The notes: generated by a model from the sequence alone, not told the origin. DNA of 64,000 bases from an uncultured Clostridia bacterium (GCA_947626575.1 CANQSR010000010.1:1-64000); one strand, 5' to 3'; positions 35,767 through 45,198 are shown, counted from the stretch's first letter. Numbers and translations: made by a program.

Positions 35767-36765
35767 ATGAAAAAACTACTCGCATTACTCGGAGCGGCGG
35801 TCCTCGCCCTCCTTCCCCTCTCCGCTTGCGGAGAAAATTCCGACGGCCTCACCACCGTGCGGATCAACGAAGTCACCCATTCCATCTTCTATGCGCCCAT
35901 GTATCTCGCGGATTCCATGGGCCTTTTCGAAGAGGAAGGCATCAGGATAGAACTCACCAACGGCGGCGGCGCCGACGCCGTGATGGCCTCCGTGCTTTCG
36001 GGGGATGCGGACATCGGCTTCTGCGGCCCCGAAGCCGCCCTCTATGTTGCGCTCGGCGGCTCGCAGGACGTCCCCACCGTGTTCGGCCAGCTCACCAAGC
36101 GCGACGGTTCCTTCCTCGTTTCCCGCAAAGACGAGGCCGCGACCTTCCAATGGAGCGACCTCGAAGGCAAGGAAATTTTAGCGGGACGCCGCGGCGGCGT
36201 ACCCGCGATGACCTTTGAATACATCTTAAAGGAACACGGCGTCCAAGATTATATGCTCAACTTCGACGTTGCGTTCAATCTCATGACGGGCGCGTTCGAA
36301 TCGGGTACGGCGCAGTATTGCACCATGTTCGAGCCGACGGCCTCCGAATATCAGGCGGCGGGCAAGGGTTACATCGTGGCCGCCGTCGGCGAAGCGGGCG
36401 GCGAGGTCCCCTACACGAGTTACATCGCCAAACGCTCGTGGCTCGACAGCCACGAGGAAGTTGCGCGGGGCTTCCTCCGCGCCATGCTCAAAGCGGTGGA
36501 CTACACCCAACATCACGAACCCGCTGAGATCGCGGAATACCTTCTCAAACAGTTCCCCTCCACCGCCCCCGGATCCGTCACGACGAGCATCCGCAGCTAT
36601 CAGGGCATCGATGCGTGGGTCACGGATATGGCGATGACCGAACAGAGTTTTGACCGCTTGCAGGACATCATCGACGCGGCGGGCGAACTTCCCTCCCGCG
36701 CAGACTTCGGGCTGCTCGTGGACAACAGTTACGTCAAAGACGTATATGCACAGCTGAACAAATAA
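35767..36765 (+). CDS. ABC transporter substrate-binding lipoprotein (NitT/TauT/THI5 type)
   Basis: 332 residues with signal peptide and lipobox 'LPLSAC' (Cys21). The fold is the periplasmic-binding type II of the NMT1/SsuA group: 'HSIFYAPMYLADSMGLFEEE', 'GGGADAVMASVLSGDADIGF' and a 'GRRGGVPAM' strand. Substrates of this group are pyrimidine thiamine precursors, sulfonates, riboflavin or nitrate-like anions; none can be chosen here. GGAG precedes the ATG. First gene of a three-gene operon with ATPase and permease. Confidence 0.85.
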   Translation: MKKLLALLGAAVLALLPLSACGENSDGLTTVRINEVTHSIFYAPMYLADSMGLFEEEGIRIELTNGGGADAVMASVLSGDADIGFCGPEAALYVALGGSQDVPTVFGQLTKRDGSFLVSRKDEAATFQWSDLEGKEILAGRRGGVPAMTFEYILKEHGVQDYMLNFDVAFNLMTGAFESGTAQYCTMFEPTASEYQAAGKGYIVAAVGEAGGEVPYTSYIAKRSWLDSHEEVARGFLRAMLKAVDYTQHHEPAEIAEYLLKQFPSTAPGSVTTSIRSYQGIDAWVTDMAMTEQSFDRLQDIIDAAGELPSRADFGLLVDNSYVKDVYAQLNK

Positions 36766-36795
36766 ACACTTCGCAACACGCAAAAGGAAGCGCAT

Positions 36796-37533
36796 ATGAA
36801 AAAGGAAATTCTGAGATTTTCCGATGTCACGCTCATCTACCACACGCCGCGCGAGGAGACGCTCGCGGCAGAACATCTCACGTTTTCCGTCCCCGAAGGA
36901 GAATTTTTGGCCATCATCGGCCCCTCAGGCTGCGGAAAGACCACCCTTCTCTCCCTCGCGGCGGGGCTTTTGCAGCCATCGGAAGGAAAGGTCGAACGGG
37001 TCGGGACGTGCGGCTATATGTTGCAACGCGACGAACTCTTTCCGTGGCGGACGATCGAAAAAAACATCTATCTGCCGCTTGAAATCAAGCGGATGAACGA
37101 TGCGGGGCGCTGCCGCCGCGCCAGAGAACTTGCCGTAAAATACGGCCTCGGCGACTTTCTCGGAAGCTACCCTTCGCAACTCTCCGGGGGGATGCGCCAG
37201 CGCGCGGCGCTCATCCGCACCCTTGCGCCCGACCCCGACCTTCTGCTCCTCGACGAGCCGTTCTCCGCGCTCGACTACCAGACCCGCCTCAACGTCACCG
37301 AGGACGTTTCCGAGATCATCCGCAGCGAGGGCAAGACGGCCGTCCTCATCACGCACGATATCTCGGAGGCCGTCTCGCTCGCAGACCGCATCCTCGTCCT
37401 TTCCAAGCGTCCCGCGCACGTCGCCTACACGCACGAATTGGACTTCGGAGACATAAAAAACCCGCTCAAACGGCGGGAGGCGGGCGGCTTTTCACATTGG
37501 TTTGAATTACTATGGAGGGAATTGAACGGATGA
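36796..37533 (+). CDS. ABC transporter ATPase (SsuB/TauB type)
   Basis: 245 residues. Walker A 'GPSGCGKTT', Q-loop 'MLQRDELFPW', signature 'LSGGMRQR', Walker B 'LLLLDEPFSALD' and H-loop 'ITHDISEA' are all intact. It powers import by the neighbouring binding protein and permease. AAAGGAAG precedes the ATG, 30 bp after the binding protein; the stop overlaps the permease start (ATGA). Last 20 residues are not conserved in character but acceptable. Confidence 0.93.
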   Translation: MKKEILRFSDVTLIYHTPREETLAAEHLTFSVPEGEFLAIIGPSGCGKTTLLSLAAGLLQPSEGKVERVGTCGYMLQRDELFPWRTIEKNIYLPLEIKRMNDAGRCRRARELAVKYGLGDFLGSYPSQLSGGMRQRAALIRTLAPDPDLLLLDEPFSALDYQTRLNVTEDVSEIIRSEGKTAVLITHDISEAVSLADRILVLSKRPAHVAYTHELDFGDIKNPLKRREAGGFSHWFELLWRELNG

Positions 37534-38348
37534 AACACGCAAAACAGAGGAAACAATTTTCCCCCGAACACGATCTCTATCTAAGGAAACGGCAGTATCA
37601 CCGCATCCTCGTGTGGTCGCTCCGCATCGGGCTTTTGGCCCTGCTTCTCGGCCTTTGGGAACTCGTTACGGCGGCCGGCTGGGTGGACCCCTTCATCATG
37701 AGTTCGCCCTCCCGCATCGCCATGACCATCGCCTCGCTCTATGCGGACGGCTCGCTCTTCTATCACATCGGCGTCACGCTCTGGGAGACGCTCGCAGGCT
37801 TTGCCATCGCCGTCATTCTCGGCTACGGGATCGCGCTGGCGCTCTGGTGGAGCGACCTCCTCCGCGAGACGCTCGAACCCTACATCGTCGTGCTGAATGC
37901 CCTTCCGAAGATCGCCTTGGGCCCGCTCATCATCGTGTGGTTCGGCACGGGAAGCCGCGCCATCCTCTTTATGACGGTACTCGTCGGCATCATCGTCGCC
38001 ATCATGCACATGCTCTCCGCCTTCATCGCGACGGACAAAAACAAACAGCTCTTGCTCCGTTCGATGGGCGCAAGCAAGGTGCAGATCCTCACAAAACTCG
38101 TGATCCCCTCCTCCCTGCCCGCCTTCATCTCCATGCTGAAAGTCAACGTGGGCATGGCGTGGATCGGGTCCATCATGGGCGAATACATCGTCTCAAAGGC
38201 GGGTCTCGGCTATCTGATCGTTTACGGCGGGCAAGTCTTTAAGCTCGACCTTGTGATGAGCGCCACCGCCATCCTCTGCCTTCTCGCCGCGGGAATGTAC
38301 TTTCTTGTGGTGCTTCTCGAAAAGATACTCGTCAAGAATGCAGATTGA
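37530..38348 (+). CDS. ABC transporter permease (SsuC/TauC type)
   Basis: 272 residues with about six membrane helices and the binding-protein-dependent transport signature ('EYIVSKAGLGYLI' after the EAA-like cytoplasmic loop 'LLRSMGASKVQILTKLVIP'). GGAGGG precedes the start; I prefer the ATG overlapping the ATPase stop to an ATG six codons earlier. The last 156 bp overlap the 3' end of the convergent YkvI-like gene. Confidence 0.9.
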   Translation: MKHAKQRKQFSPEHDLYLRKRQYHRILVWSLRIGLLALLLGLWELVTAAGWVDPFIMSSPSRIAMTIASLYADGSLFYHIGVTLWETLAGFAIAVILGYGIALALWWSDLLRETLEPYIVVLNALPKIALGPLIIVWFGTGSRAILFMTVLVGIIVAIMHMLSAFIATDKNKQLLLRSMGASKVQILTKLVIPSSLPAFISMLKVNVGMAWIGSIMGEYIVSKAGLGYLIVYGGQVFKLDLVMSATAILCLLAAGMYFLVVLLEKILVKNAD

Positions 38349-39266
38349 GGCGAGAAGTATGCCGAACGCCCCCTCGGCGGGATAGAGATACAGGATGATA
38401 TCTTTCAGCCCCAACCTTGAAAACAAAAACGCCGCCAAGAGCATACCGCCCTGCGCGGCGTACTTTTTTTTGCCCTCACATCCCTTTGCGAGTTCAAGAA
38501 GCGGAAACAGCGAAGCGGCGAGCGAAGTGAAGATGGCGAGCGCGACCGCAACGGAAAATACGAGTTTCCCCCGCATCACATACAAAAACGGCATCTCCGC
38601 ATTCAGCGCGCCCGCGCCCTCGCGGTAGATACAGCCGAGAATCGTCAGCGCGCTGAGCGCAATGAGCGTTCCCGCCCCCAAGGCCGCCGCGGCGGGATGC
38701 GGGACGTCCCGCCCCGCATCGAGCAGGACGGGGAAGAGCAGGAGCGCGTTCATGGAGGCATACAAAATTGCGCCGCCCCAGCCGCCGAGGCCCGCCTCCG
38801 CAACGGGGTAACCCAAAGATTTCTCGCCCCGCCCGCCCCAAAAGACAAAGAAGAGAAGCAGAGGAACGAGGAGCAGATTGAGCGCGGAGATCCCCTTCGT
38901 CCCGCGCGTAAGCACAAGGGCGGAGATGAGAAGGCCCGCAAGCGAAAGGAGCGGCGACGCCGCGGGAAAGAGTGCATCCAGCCCTGCGAGCATGCCGGCG
39001 CAGGGAATAAACGAGGCGAGCGCGACGCCGTATTTTACGAACGCCGCGCCCCTTCCGAAGAGCGCTTTGAGCGTGTTCTCATAGCCGCCGTGCTTTCTTC
39101 CGAGAGCAAGCGCCCCCGCCGATAAGGCCGCAAAGAGAAAGGAAGAGAACAGTACGGGGAGTACGAAGTACTTTGTATGAAAGAACCGCACGAGTTCGGC
39201 CCCCGAAATAAATCCCGCACCGATCGTGCCTCCGATGATGATGGCGGCGCCCCGCAAGGTCTTCAT
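38193..39266 (-). CDS. YkvI-like integral membrane protein
   Basis: 357 residues, about ten membrane helices, starting 'RGAAIIIGGTIGAGFISGAE', the LeuT-fold-like first helix of the YkvI family (related to amino-acid/branched-chain carriers). Substrate unknown. AAAGGAGC precedes the ATG. The final 51 codons are antisense to the end of the ABC permease gene: the last helix ends near residue 308 and the rest is a hydrophilic His/Lys-rich tail ('KHHKKVHSRGEK...'), probably gained by loss of an earlier stop codon. Confidence 0.8.
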   Translation of the reverse strand: MKTLRGAAIIIGGTIGAGFISGAELVRFFHTKYFVLPVLFSSFLFAALSAGALALGRKHGGYENTLKALFGRGAAFVKYGVALASFIPCAGMLAGLDALFPAASPLLSLAGLLISALVLTRGTKGISALNLLLVPLLLFFVFWGGRGEKSLGYPVAEAGLGGWGGAILYASMNALLLFPVLLDAGRDVPHPAAAALGAGTLIALSALTILGCIYREGAGALNAEMPFLYVMRGKLVFSVAVALAIFTSLAASLFPLLELAKGCEGKKKYAAQGGMLLAAFLFSRLGLKDIILYLYPAEGAFGILLASICILDEYLFEKHHKKVHSRGEKAEDGGGAHHKVELKDLPAVNDQIAETRL

Positions 39267-39352
39267 GCTCCTTTCCTATGCCGTATGCGCGAAAAAAATG
39301 CCGTTTTTTATAAAAAAATTGCAATTATGTCACACATAGTACTTCGCAACCC

Positions 39353-39381
39353 TTGACAAATCTTGGGAAATCCTGTATAAT
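39353..39381 (+). promoter_or_regulatory. Promoter of the PadR/coiled-coil gene
   Basis: TTGACA (39353-39358), 17 bp, TATAAT (39376-39381), perfect consensus, then AAAGGAGG before the ATG. A TATGT-CAC-ACATA palindrome (39327-39339) lies just upstream and could be a PadR-type operator. Confidence 0.85.
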
Positions 39382-39404
39382 AAGGATAACAAAGGAGGAA
39401 ACGC

Positions 39405-41696
39405 ATGGACGACGAAATCACGCCCGCGGAAGAAGCGACAGAGCAAGCCGCCGAGGCGGACCCCGAAAAGAAAGAGGAAAAGGACGAGAAAGAAGAGAAG
39501 TCCATTTCCTCCGATCTCATCCGCGGCCATATCAATACCATCATTCTTCGCGCGCTCTACGACGGCGATAAATACGGCTATGCCATCATCGCCGAGATCA
39601 AGCGCAAGAGCCACGACCAATACAGCTTGAAGGAACCTTCCCTTTACAGCGCGTTGAAGCGCCTCGAAAAGGACGGCTATGTTTCGTCCTATTGGGGCGG
39701 CTCCGTGGGAGGCGGGAGAAGAAAATATTTCTCCCTCACCGACCTCGGCAAAGAGATCGCGGAGCAGAACCTCGCCGAATGGGAATATTCGCGCACGGTC
39801 ATCGACTCGCTCATCTCCGACCGCGTATTCGATTTCAACAACCCCGCCCCCACCGCCGTGGATATGCGCGTTCTGCGCAGTTCGACTTCGCGCGTCACCT
39901 CGCGCGGTGAGGACGACGAGGAACTCGACTACGAACCCACTTACGATGACAGCGCGGAGCGGGAACGTATCGCGGCAGAATATGAGGGCCGCGCCGCCGA
40001 GATAGCCAAAGACCGTCAGGCTCTCGAAGAGGAAAAACAGCGTTTCGAGGAAGAGATGCGCGCGCGGAGCGCGGCGTACCTTACCGAACGCGAATGGCGC
40101 GAACACGAACTTTCCGAGCGTGAACGCGCCTTAGAGGAGCGCGAAAAGCTCGCCGAGACCACCCGCTCGGAGCATCTCCTCTACCTGCAACAGCAGGAGG
40201 AAGAGGATGCGGCTTCGGCGGCCGAGGAAGCGGAATTCGATGAGCGCGTGCGCCACTTCGAGGAAGAGGAGGCCTCCCGCAAAGAGGCCATCGAGGCGGA
40301 GGAATCCGAACGCCGCCGTCTGCTCGACGAGGAGGAAACGGCCCGCAAAGCCGCGCTTGCCGACGAGGAGACTTCCCGCCGCGAAGCGCTCGACGCCGAG
40401 GAATCCGAACGCCGCCGTCTGCTCGATGAGGAACTCGACGAGCGGCGCCGTATCGCCGAAGAGGAGGAAAACGACCGCAAACGCGCCTATGAAGCCGAGG
40501 AATCGGCACGCCGCCGCGCGCTCGATGACGAGGAGGCCGAAAGGCGGCGCATGCTCGACGATGAACTCGACGAACGCCGCCGCGCCTTCGAAGAGACGGT
40601 GGAAAGCCGCCGCATGAGCGCAGAGGCAGAGAGTTTGCAAAACGAACAGCGCGCGCGGGAGAGCGAAGAGGCGCTCCGCGCACGCGACGAACAGCTCCGC
40701 GAAATGGAGCAAAAGCTGAGAGACCGCGAACAGCAGTTGCAGGAACAAGAGGACGACCTCAGAAACCAGGAACAACAGCTCCGCCGTACCGAGAGCTACT
40801 ACCGCAGTGAGACCGTGCGCCTGACGGACATCATCCGCCAGCGCGAGGAGCAGATCGTCGCCGAGCGCGCCGAGCATACCGCCGAGCTGAACAGCCAGCG
40901 CGAAGCCATCATCCGCGAGCAGGAGGACCTCTTCCGCGAACACCAGCGGGAGCTGCAACATCAAAATTATCTCGATCTGCTGAGCGGGCCTTCCCAGCCC
41001 CGCCAACAGGAGACGGCCGCCTACACGCAATACACCCCCGCGCCGGAGGATGCGGAACAGTCGGAACAGCCCCCCGCAGAGGACAGCGGCGACTACCGCC
41101 CGACCATTTCGGATATCTATCAAGGGACCGTACGGGGCCGCGGGGCGGACGCGGAGGACGTTCCCGGTGCGCAACCGCTGCAAGGGATCTCCTTCGATGA
41201 CATCGAGGCCCGCGCAAACGAGGACGTCATCGCCGTGACGACCGTGGGCGGAAAAACGCCGAAAAAGGCGGCAGAAGAATCGTTCAGCCTCGTCCACAGG
41301 GGCAAAGCTCTCTTTTTGAGCGCGCTCGTGGTGTTCTGCGTCTGCATCGTGGAGGGAAGCATCGCCTTCGGGATGCAGGCCCGTTACAGCCTCCCCGTGT
41401 TCTACCCCTACTTCATCTGGTTTTCGGGGCTTGCGCTCCTGCTCGTGACAGGCCTTGCCTATGCCAACCGCTACGGCGAGCGGTCCATCCGCAGAAAGAC
41501 GCCCGTCCTCATCAATGCCATCGTCGCCTATACGCTATGCGTCATCGTGACCCTCATCGTGGCATTGGCGGTGAATATCGACTTCACCGATCCCAACCTT
41601 CTCGCGACTTTCGTCGTGACACCCGTCATCTACTTCTTCGGGGTCGTCATCTTCGGGATCTGCTACTACCTGCTGACCCGCCCCAAGAAGGATTAA
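39405..41696 (+). CDS. PadR-type regulator fused to a hendecad coiled coil and four membrane helices
   Basis: 763 residues. Residues 1-32 are acidic. Residues 35-125 form a PadR winged helix ('ILRALYDGDKYGYAIIAEIK', 'EPSLYSALKRLEKDGYVSSY', 'GGGRRKYFSLTDLG'). Residues 183-525 are a very charged helical region. Within it, 277-397 consist of eleven consecutive 11-residue units of the type E-E-S-E-R-R-R-L-L-D-E, a hendecad coiled coil; Gln/Arg-rich coil follows. Residues 526-625 are a disordered linker. Four hydrophobic helices lie at about 635-657, 664-686, 699-723 and 732-757. PadR proteins are normally 100-200-residue soluble repressors, so this one would tether DNA to the membrane through a long stalk. 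Monocistronic; ligand and targets unknown. Domains are clear; the role is inference. Confidence 0.88.
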   Translation: MDDEITPAEEATEQAAEADPEKKEEKDEKEEKSISSDLIRGHINTIILRALYDGDKYGYAIIAEIKRKSHDQYSLKEPSLYSALKRLEKDGYVSSYWGGSVGGGRRKYFSLTDLGKEIAEQNLAEWEYSRTVIDSLISDRVFDFNNPAPTAVDMRVLRSSTSRVTSRGEDDEELDYEPTYDDSAERERIAAEYEGRAAEIAKDRQALEEEKQRFEEEMRARSAAYLTEREWREHELSERERALEEREKLAETTRSEHLLYLQQQEEEDAASAAEEAEFDERVRHFEEEEASRKEAIEAEESERRRLLDEEETARKAALADEETSRREALDAEESERRRLLDEELDERRRIAEEEENDRKRAYEAEESARRRALDDEEAERRRMLDDELDERRRAFEETVESRRMSAEAESLQNEQRARESEEALRARDEQLREMEQKLRDREQQLQEQEDDLRNQEQQLRRTESYYRSETVRLTDIIRQREEQIVAERAEHTAELNSQREAIIREQEDLFREHQRELQHQNYLDLLSGPSQPRQQETAAYTQYTPAPEDAEQSEQPPAEDSGDYRPTISDIYQGTVRGRGADAEDVPGAQPLQGISFDDIEARANEDVIAVTTVGGKTPKKAAEESFSLVHRGKALFLSALVVFCVCIVEGSIAFGMQARYSLPVFYPYFIWFSGLALLLVTGLAYANRYGERSIRRKTPVLINAIVAYTLCVIVTLIVALAVNIDFTDPNLLATFVVTPVIYFFGVVIFGICYYLLTRPKKD

Positions 41697-41704
41697 CATC
41701 CATG

Positions 41705-41738
41705 GAAATACGGTCCGGCAAACGCCGGACCGTATTTC
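41705..41738. terminator. Bidirectional terminator
   Basis: 15-bp perfect stem 41705-41719/41724-41738 with AAAC loop, between the convergent PadR and ROK genes. Confidence 0.85.
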
Positions 41739-41761
41739 TATACACATTTTTATTTATGGGT

Positions 41762-42709
41762 TCATAGACGCGATGCGGCGTATTCGGCCGCGCCGTACAG
41801 GCCGGCGTCGTTGCCGAGCGTTGCGCAGAGGATATCGAGCGGCGCATACGCATCGGAGACGTACATCCGCGGACGCACATATTCCCGCAGGGGGCGGAGC
41901 AGCCGTTCGCCCTCGTTGGATACCCCGCCGCCGAGCAGGATGGCCTGCGGCCGCAAAATGTTCACGAGGTTGGCGATGCCCTCTCCGAGCGCGGCGATAT
42001 AGGAAGCGACCACTTCCTTTGCCGCTTCGTCCCCTTCCTGCGCCGCCAGAAAGGCCGTCTTGCCGCCCGCATGTCCGTCGTCCTTCTTATATTGATGGAG
42101 AAGGCTTTCGGGATGCCGCGCCATGCTCTCCTCCGTCATGTGGATGAGGCCGCTTGCGGAGGCATACCGCTCGAAACAGCCGCGTCTGCCGCAGGTACAA
42201 AGTTCGCCGCCGAGGCGGATGACCATGTGGCCGATCTCCGCGCCCGCGCTCCTATAACCCTCGAAGAGCTTGCCGCCGAGAATGATGCCGCCCCCCACGC
42301 CCGTGCCGAGCGTAAGAAGAATGCTGTCGCGATACTTCGCGCCCGCGCCGTATTTGGCCTCGCCGAGCGCGGCGGCGTTCGCATCGTTGGTGACGAATAC
42401 CTTCTTCCCCGTTTTTGCGGCGACCAAACGGCCGATCGGAACATTCTTCCAACCGAAATTGGACCACTCTATGACCGTCCCCTCCGCGCTGTCGATGACG
42501 CCCGGCGAGCCGATGCCGATGGCCTCCGCCTCGTCATAGGAGATGCCCGCGGCGCGGGCCGCTTCCCGCGAGAGCGCCGCAAGCGCCGAAGCCGTCTCTT
42601 CCGCCGTTGCGGCGGACGAAGTTTCCACCCGTACGCGCTCCGTCAGTTTTCCCTCTTTGAGGCAAGCCGCCTTGGCGGACATGCCGCCGAGGTCGATCCC
42701 GATCATCAT
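41762..42709 (-). CDS. ROK-family sugar kinase
   Basis: 315 residues. 'IGIDLGGMSAKAA' is the ATP phosphate loop, 'NDANAAALGEAKYG' holds the catalytic Asp, 'LGTGVGGGIILGG' is the second phosphate loop and 'CTCGRRGCFERYAS' the zinc-binding CxCGxxGCxE motif. It lacks an HTH, so it is a kinase (glucokinase-like) rather than a repressor; the exact sugar is unknown. AAGGAG lies 9 nt before the first of two consecutive ATGs. It follows rho by 19 bp and may be cotranscribed with it. Confidence 0.9.
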   Translation of the reverse strand: MMIGIDLGGMSAKAACLKEGKLTERVRVETSSAATAEETASALAALSREAARAAGISYDEAEAIGIGSPGVIDSAEGTVIEWSNFGWKNVPIGRLVAAKTGKKVFVTNDANAAALGEAKYGAGAKYRDSILLTLGTGVGGGIILGGKLFEGYRSAGAEIGHMVIRLGGELCTCGRRGCFERYASASGLIHMTEESMARHPESLLHQYKKDDGHAGGKTAFLAAQEGDEAAKEVVASYIAALGEGIANLVNILRPQAILLGGGVSNEGERLLRPLREYVRPRMYVSDAYAPLDILCATLGNDAGLYGAAEYAASRL

Positions 42710-42728
42710 ATAGAAGTTCTCCTTTGTG

Positions 42729-44171
42729 TTATGAAGGCTTATAGACGCGCAACCATTCGGGCAGGCGCGCCACAAAATCGGCGTTGTTTTTCGTGCGTTT
42801 CAGCATTTCGAGTACACCCGCGGTACTCTCGGCGAGGCCCCGCTCGCGCAGTTTATACACGGCTTCGAGTTCCTCTTTTTTGAGGAGCAGTTCCTCCTTG
42901 CGCGTACCCGACCGCCTGATGTCGATGGCGGGGAAAATGCGCTTTTCCGCCAGCTCGCGGGAGAGGAAGATATCCGAATTGCCCGTACCCTTGAATTCCT
43001 CATAGATGATGTCGTCCATGCGGCTGCCCGTCTCCACGAGCGCCGTGGCGAGAACGGTGAGGCTACCCGCCTCCACCGTGTTGCGCGCCGCACCGAAGAA
43101 CCGCTTGGGTTCGGCAAACGCGCCCACGTCGAGGCCGCCCGTCAGCGTCTTTCCCGTACTTTCCACCGTATAGTTATAGGCGCGGGTGAGCTTGGTGAGC
43201 GAATCGAGCAGGATGACGACGTCCTGTCCGAGTTCGACGAGGCGTTTTGCGCGCGCGAGCGTGAGCTGCGCCGCGCGGATATGATGTTCGGCAAGCTCAT
43301 CGAAGGTGGAATAGATCACCTCGGCCCGCGGTACGCTCTCGCGGATATCCGTGACTTCCTCCGGCCGCTCGTCGATGAGCAGAATGATGAGCCGCAGATC
43401 GTCCCGCGCGGAGAGGGAGCGGGCGATGGTTTTGAGCAGCGTGGTCTTGCCCGCCTTGGGGGGCGCGATGATCAGCCCGCGCTGGCCCTTTCCGATGGGC
43501 GCGAACAGGTCGATGAGCCGCAGGGAAGGATCGCCGTCTGCGCCTGAAAGGTCCAGCCGTTCGGTGGCGTATTTCGCCGTAAAGGATTCAAACGCGGCGC
43601 GCTTTTCATAGAACCCCACCGGCTTTGCGTTGACGCTGAGAAGCGTATCCATGGCGGGAGATTCGTTCTTGATGCGCGGCTTGGTCGTACAGCAGACGAC
43701 GTCGCCCTCGCGCAATTTGAGCGCATGGATGAGCGGCGCGGCGATGAACACATCGCCCTCCGCGGAGGGTTGGCAGTTCTTGGCGCGCAAAAATCCGTAG
43801 CCGCCCTGCATGAGTTCCAGAACGCCCTTGCTCGTGCTTGCCTCGAAGAGCGATGCCGTCTTTGTGGGTTCGGGGGAGGAGACCTCCATGGGCGGCGCAA
43901 ATTTTATCTCGGCGCGCTTCATCGCCCGCCCGATCTCCTCCTCGACGGAGGGATCGAGATAGTTGGTTTTCGCGGGCGCGCCGCGGTTGGAACGCGCCGG
44001 CGCAACCTTTCTCCCCACGAGGATATCTATGGTGCCGTTGATGAGTTCCTGTTTATGGCATGCCGATGCCTGCGGAACGCCGTATCTTCTGCCGAGGATG
44101 CGGAGCGTTGCAAGCGGAAGTGTTTCAAAATATTGCCGAAGCGCGCTGTCGGCCAACATGGAATCTATCAT
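42729..44171 (-). CDS. Transcription termination factor Rho
   Basis: 480 residues. N-terminal Rho_N helix domain ('[15 protein letters not shown]'), a basic linker, the cold-shock-like RNA-binding domain ('[16 protein letters not shown]', near 116-131) and the RecA-like motor with Walker A '[10 protein letters not shown]', '[11 protein letters not shown]', Q-loop and R-loop 'LTKLTRAYN' / '[15 protein letters not shown]'. A hexameric RNA helicase that ends transcription. It overlaps the MBL gene by 4 bp (ATGA) and is the third gene of a three-gene overlapping run. Confidence 0.95.
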   Translation of the reverse strand: MIDSMLADSALRQYFETLPLATLRILGRRYGVPQASACHKQELINGTIDILVGRKVAPARSNRGAPAKTNYLDPSVEEEIGRAMKRAEIKFAPPMEVSSPEPTKTASLFEASTSKGVLELMQGGYGFLRAKNCQPSAEGDVFIAAPLIHALKLREGDVVCCTTKPRIKNESPAMDTLLSVNAKPVGFYEKRAAFESFTAKYATERLDLSGADGDPSLRLIDLFAPIGKGQRGLIIAPPKAGKTTLLKTIARSLSARDDLRLIILLIDERPEEVTDIRESVPRAEVIYSTFDELAEHHIRAAQLTLARAKRLVELGQDVVILLDSLTKLTRAYNYTVESTGKTLTGGLDVGAFAEPKRFFGAARNTVEAGSLTVLATALVETGSRMDDIIYEEFKGTGNSDIFLSRELAEKRIFPAIDIRRSGTRKEELLLKKEELEAVYKLRERGLAESTAGVLEMLKRTKNNADFVARLPEWLRVYKPS

Positions 44172-44800
44172 TTCATTCTCTCCATCACGATGATTTTGCC
44201 GCCAAGGGCGTTCTCGGCTTTGAGGGGTCCGCCAAGTTTCGAGATCTGTTCTTCGGGGAATTGGGCAAGGAAGGGCCCGACGCCCCCGATGCCGATCTTC
44301 AAGTCCTCCGTCTTATAGTGCATGGGAACGGTGCAGGCGGGGCGGATGGCGTCTACATAGGCCTTTGCACCCGCGGCATCCACCGTATAGACGCCGCCGA
44401 CGGGGACGAGCAAGACGTCGATATGGCCGAGCCGCTGCACGAACGCCGCGTTGCAGGCTTCCCCGATGTCGCCGAGATGGCATACGGTGACGCCGTCGGC
44501 GGTAAAGCGGAATGCGAGGTTCGGCCCCCGCTTTCTGCCGCCCGCATCGTCGTGCCAGCAGGGAAACGCGGCGATCGCGACGTCTCCGACGCGGAAATCC
44601 CCCGCCGATGAGAGAATGCGGGGCGTTCCCGCAACGGCGGAAACTTCGGCGTGGTCGTAGTGGCCGTGGCTCACCGTCACGCAGTCGGCCGAGACATGCG
44701 GAAAGGCGTAACCGATATCCCCATAGGGGTCGGTCACAATGCGCGTGCCGGCATCCGAGACAAGCAGAAAGCTCGAATGTCCGAGATAGTGAATTGTCAT
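44168..44800 (-). CDS. MBL-fold metal-dependent hydrolase (UPF0173-like)
   Basis: 210 residues: 'HSSFLLVSDAGTRIVTDPY', the metal motif 'SHGHYDHAE' (HxHxDH), 'CWHDDAGG' and 'MHYKTEDLKIG' near the end. This matches the small UPF0173/YtkL group of metallo-beta-lactamase-fold hydrolases; substrate unknown. It overlaps both neighbours by 4 bp (ATGA), so translation of DUF1934, this gene and rho is coupled. Confidence 0.88.
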   Translation of the reverse strand: MTIHYLGHSSFLLVSDAGTRIVTDPYGDIGYAFPHVSADCVTVSHGHYDHAEVSAVAGTPRILSSAGDFRVGDVAIAAFPCWHDDAGGRKRGPNLAFRFTADGVTVCHLGDIGEACNAAFVQRLGHIDVLLVPVGGVYTVDAAGAKAYVDAIRPACTVPMHYKTEDLKIGIGGVGPFLAQFPEEQISKLGGPLKAENALGGKIIVMERMK

Positions 44801-45192
44801 AAAACCTCCGAAAAAGTAATGAAAATTTTCAAACGGATATGCTCCGCATAAGTGCCGCCGATGCGGTAATCAAGTGAAATCGCGAGACGGCCGCCCCGCT
44901 CCGAAATGCGCAAACCGTCCGTATGGACGGGGATCTCCCCCGTCGCCCCTTGGTATGCAGTGAAAATCAGCGAATCCCGCCCTGAAAGAAACTGTGCTTT
45001 GAGGGGAAATTCCCCCTTCCGCTCCATAAAAAGTTCGCCGCGCGAAACAACAAAACAGGCCTCGTCTCCCAAAATACGGTAGGAAACGGCGTAACCCGAT
45101 TCCGTCCTCTCCAAAAAACCTTCCGAAGTTTGGGTCTGCGTCTGCGGCGAATGCGCGGTGCGCGTGAGAAAGCGGACCGTACAAGCTATCAT
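44797..45192 (-). CDS. DUF1934 (YwiB-like) protein
   Basis: 131 residues predicted to form a calycin-like beta barrel ('GYAVSYRILGDEACFVVSRG', 'ISLDYRIGGTYAEHIRLKI'), the DUF1934/YwiB family of unknown function, in Bacillus next to argS and rpoE. No Shine-Dalgarno: the -10 box ends 6 nt before the ATG, so the mRNA is predicted to be leaderless. First gene of the operon that ends with rho. Confidence 0.8.
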   Translation of the reverse strand: MIACTVRFLTRTAHSPQTQTQTSEGFLERTESGYAVSYRILGDEACFVVSRGELFMERKGEFPLKAQFLSGRDSLIFTAYQGATGEIPVHTDGLRISERGGRLAISLDYRIGGTYAEHIRLKIFITFSEVL

Positions 45193-45198
45193 ACAAAC

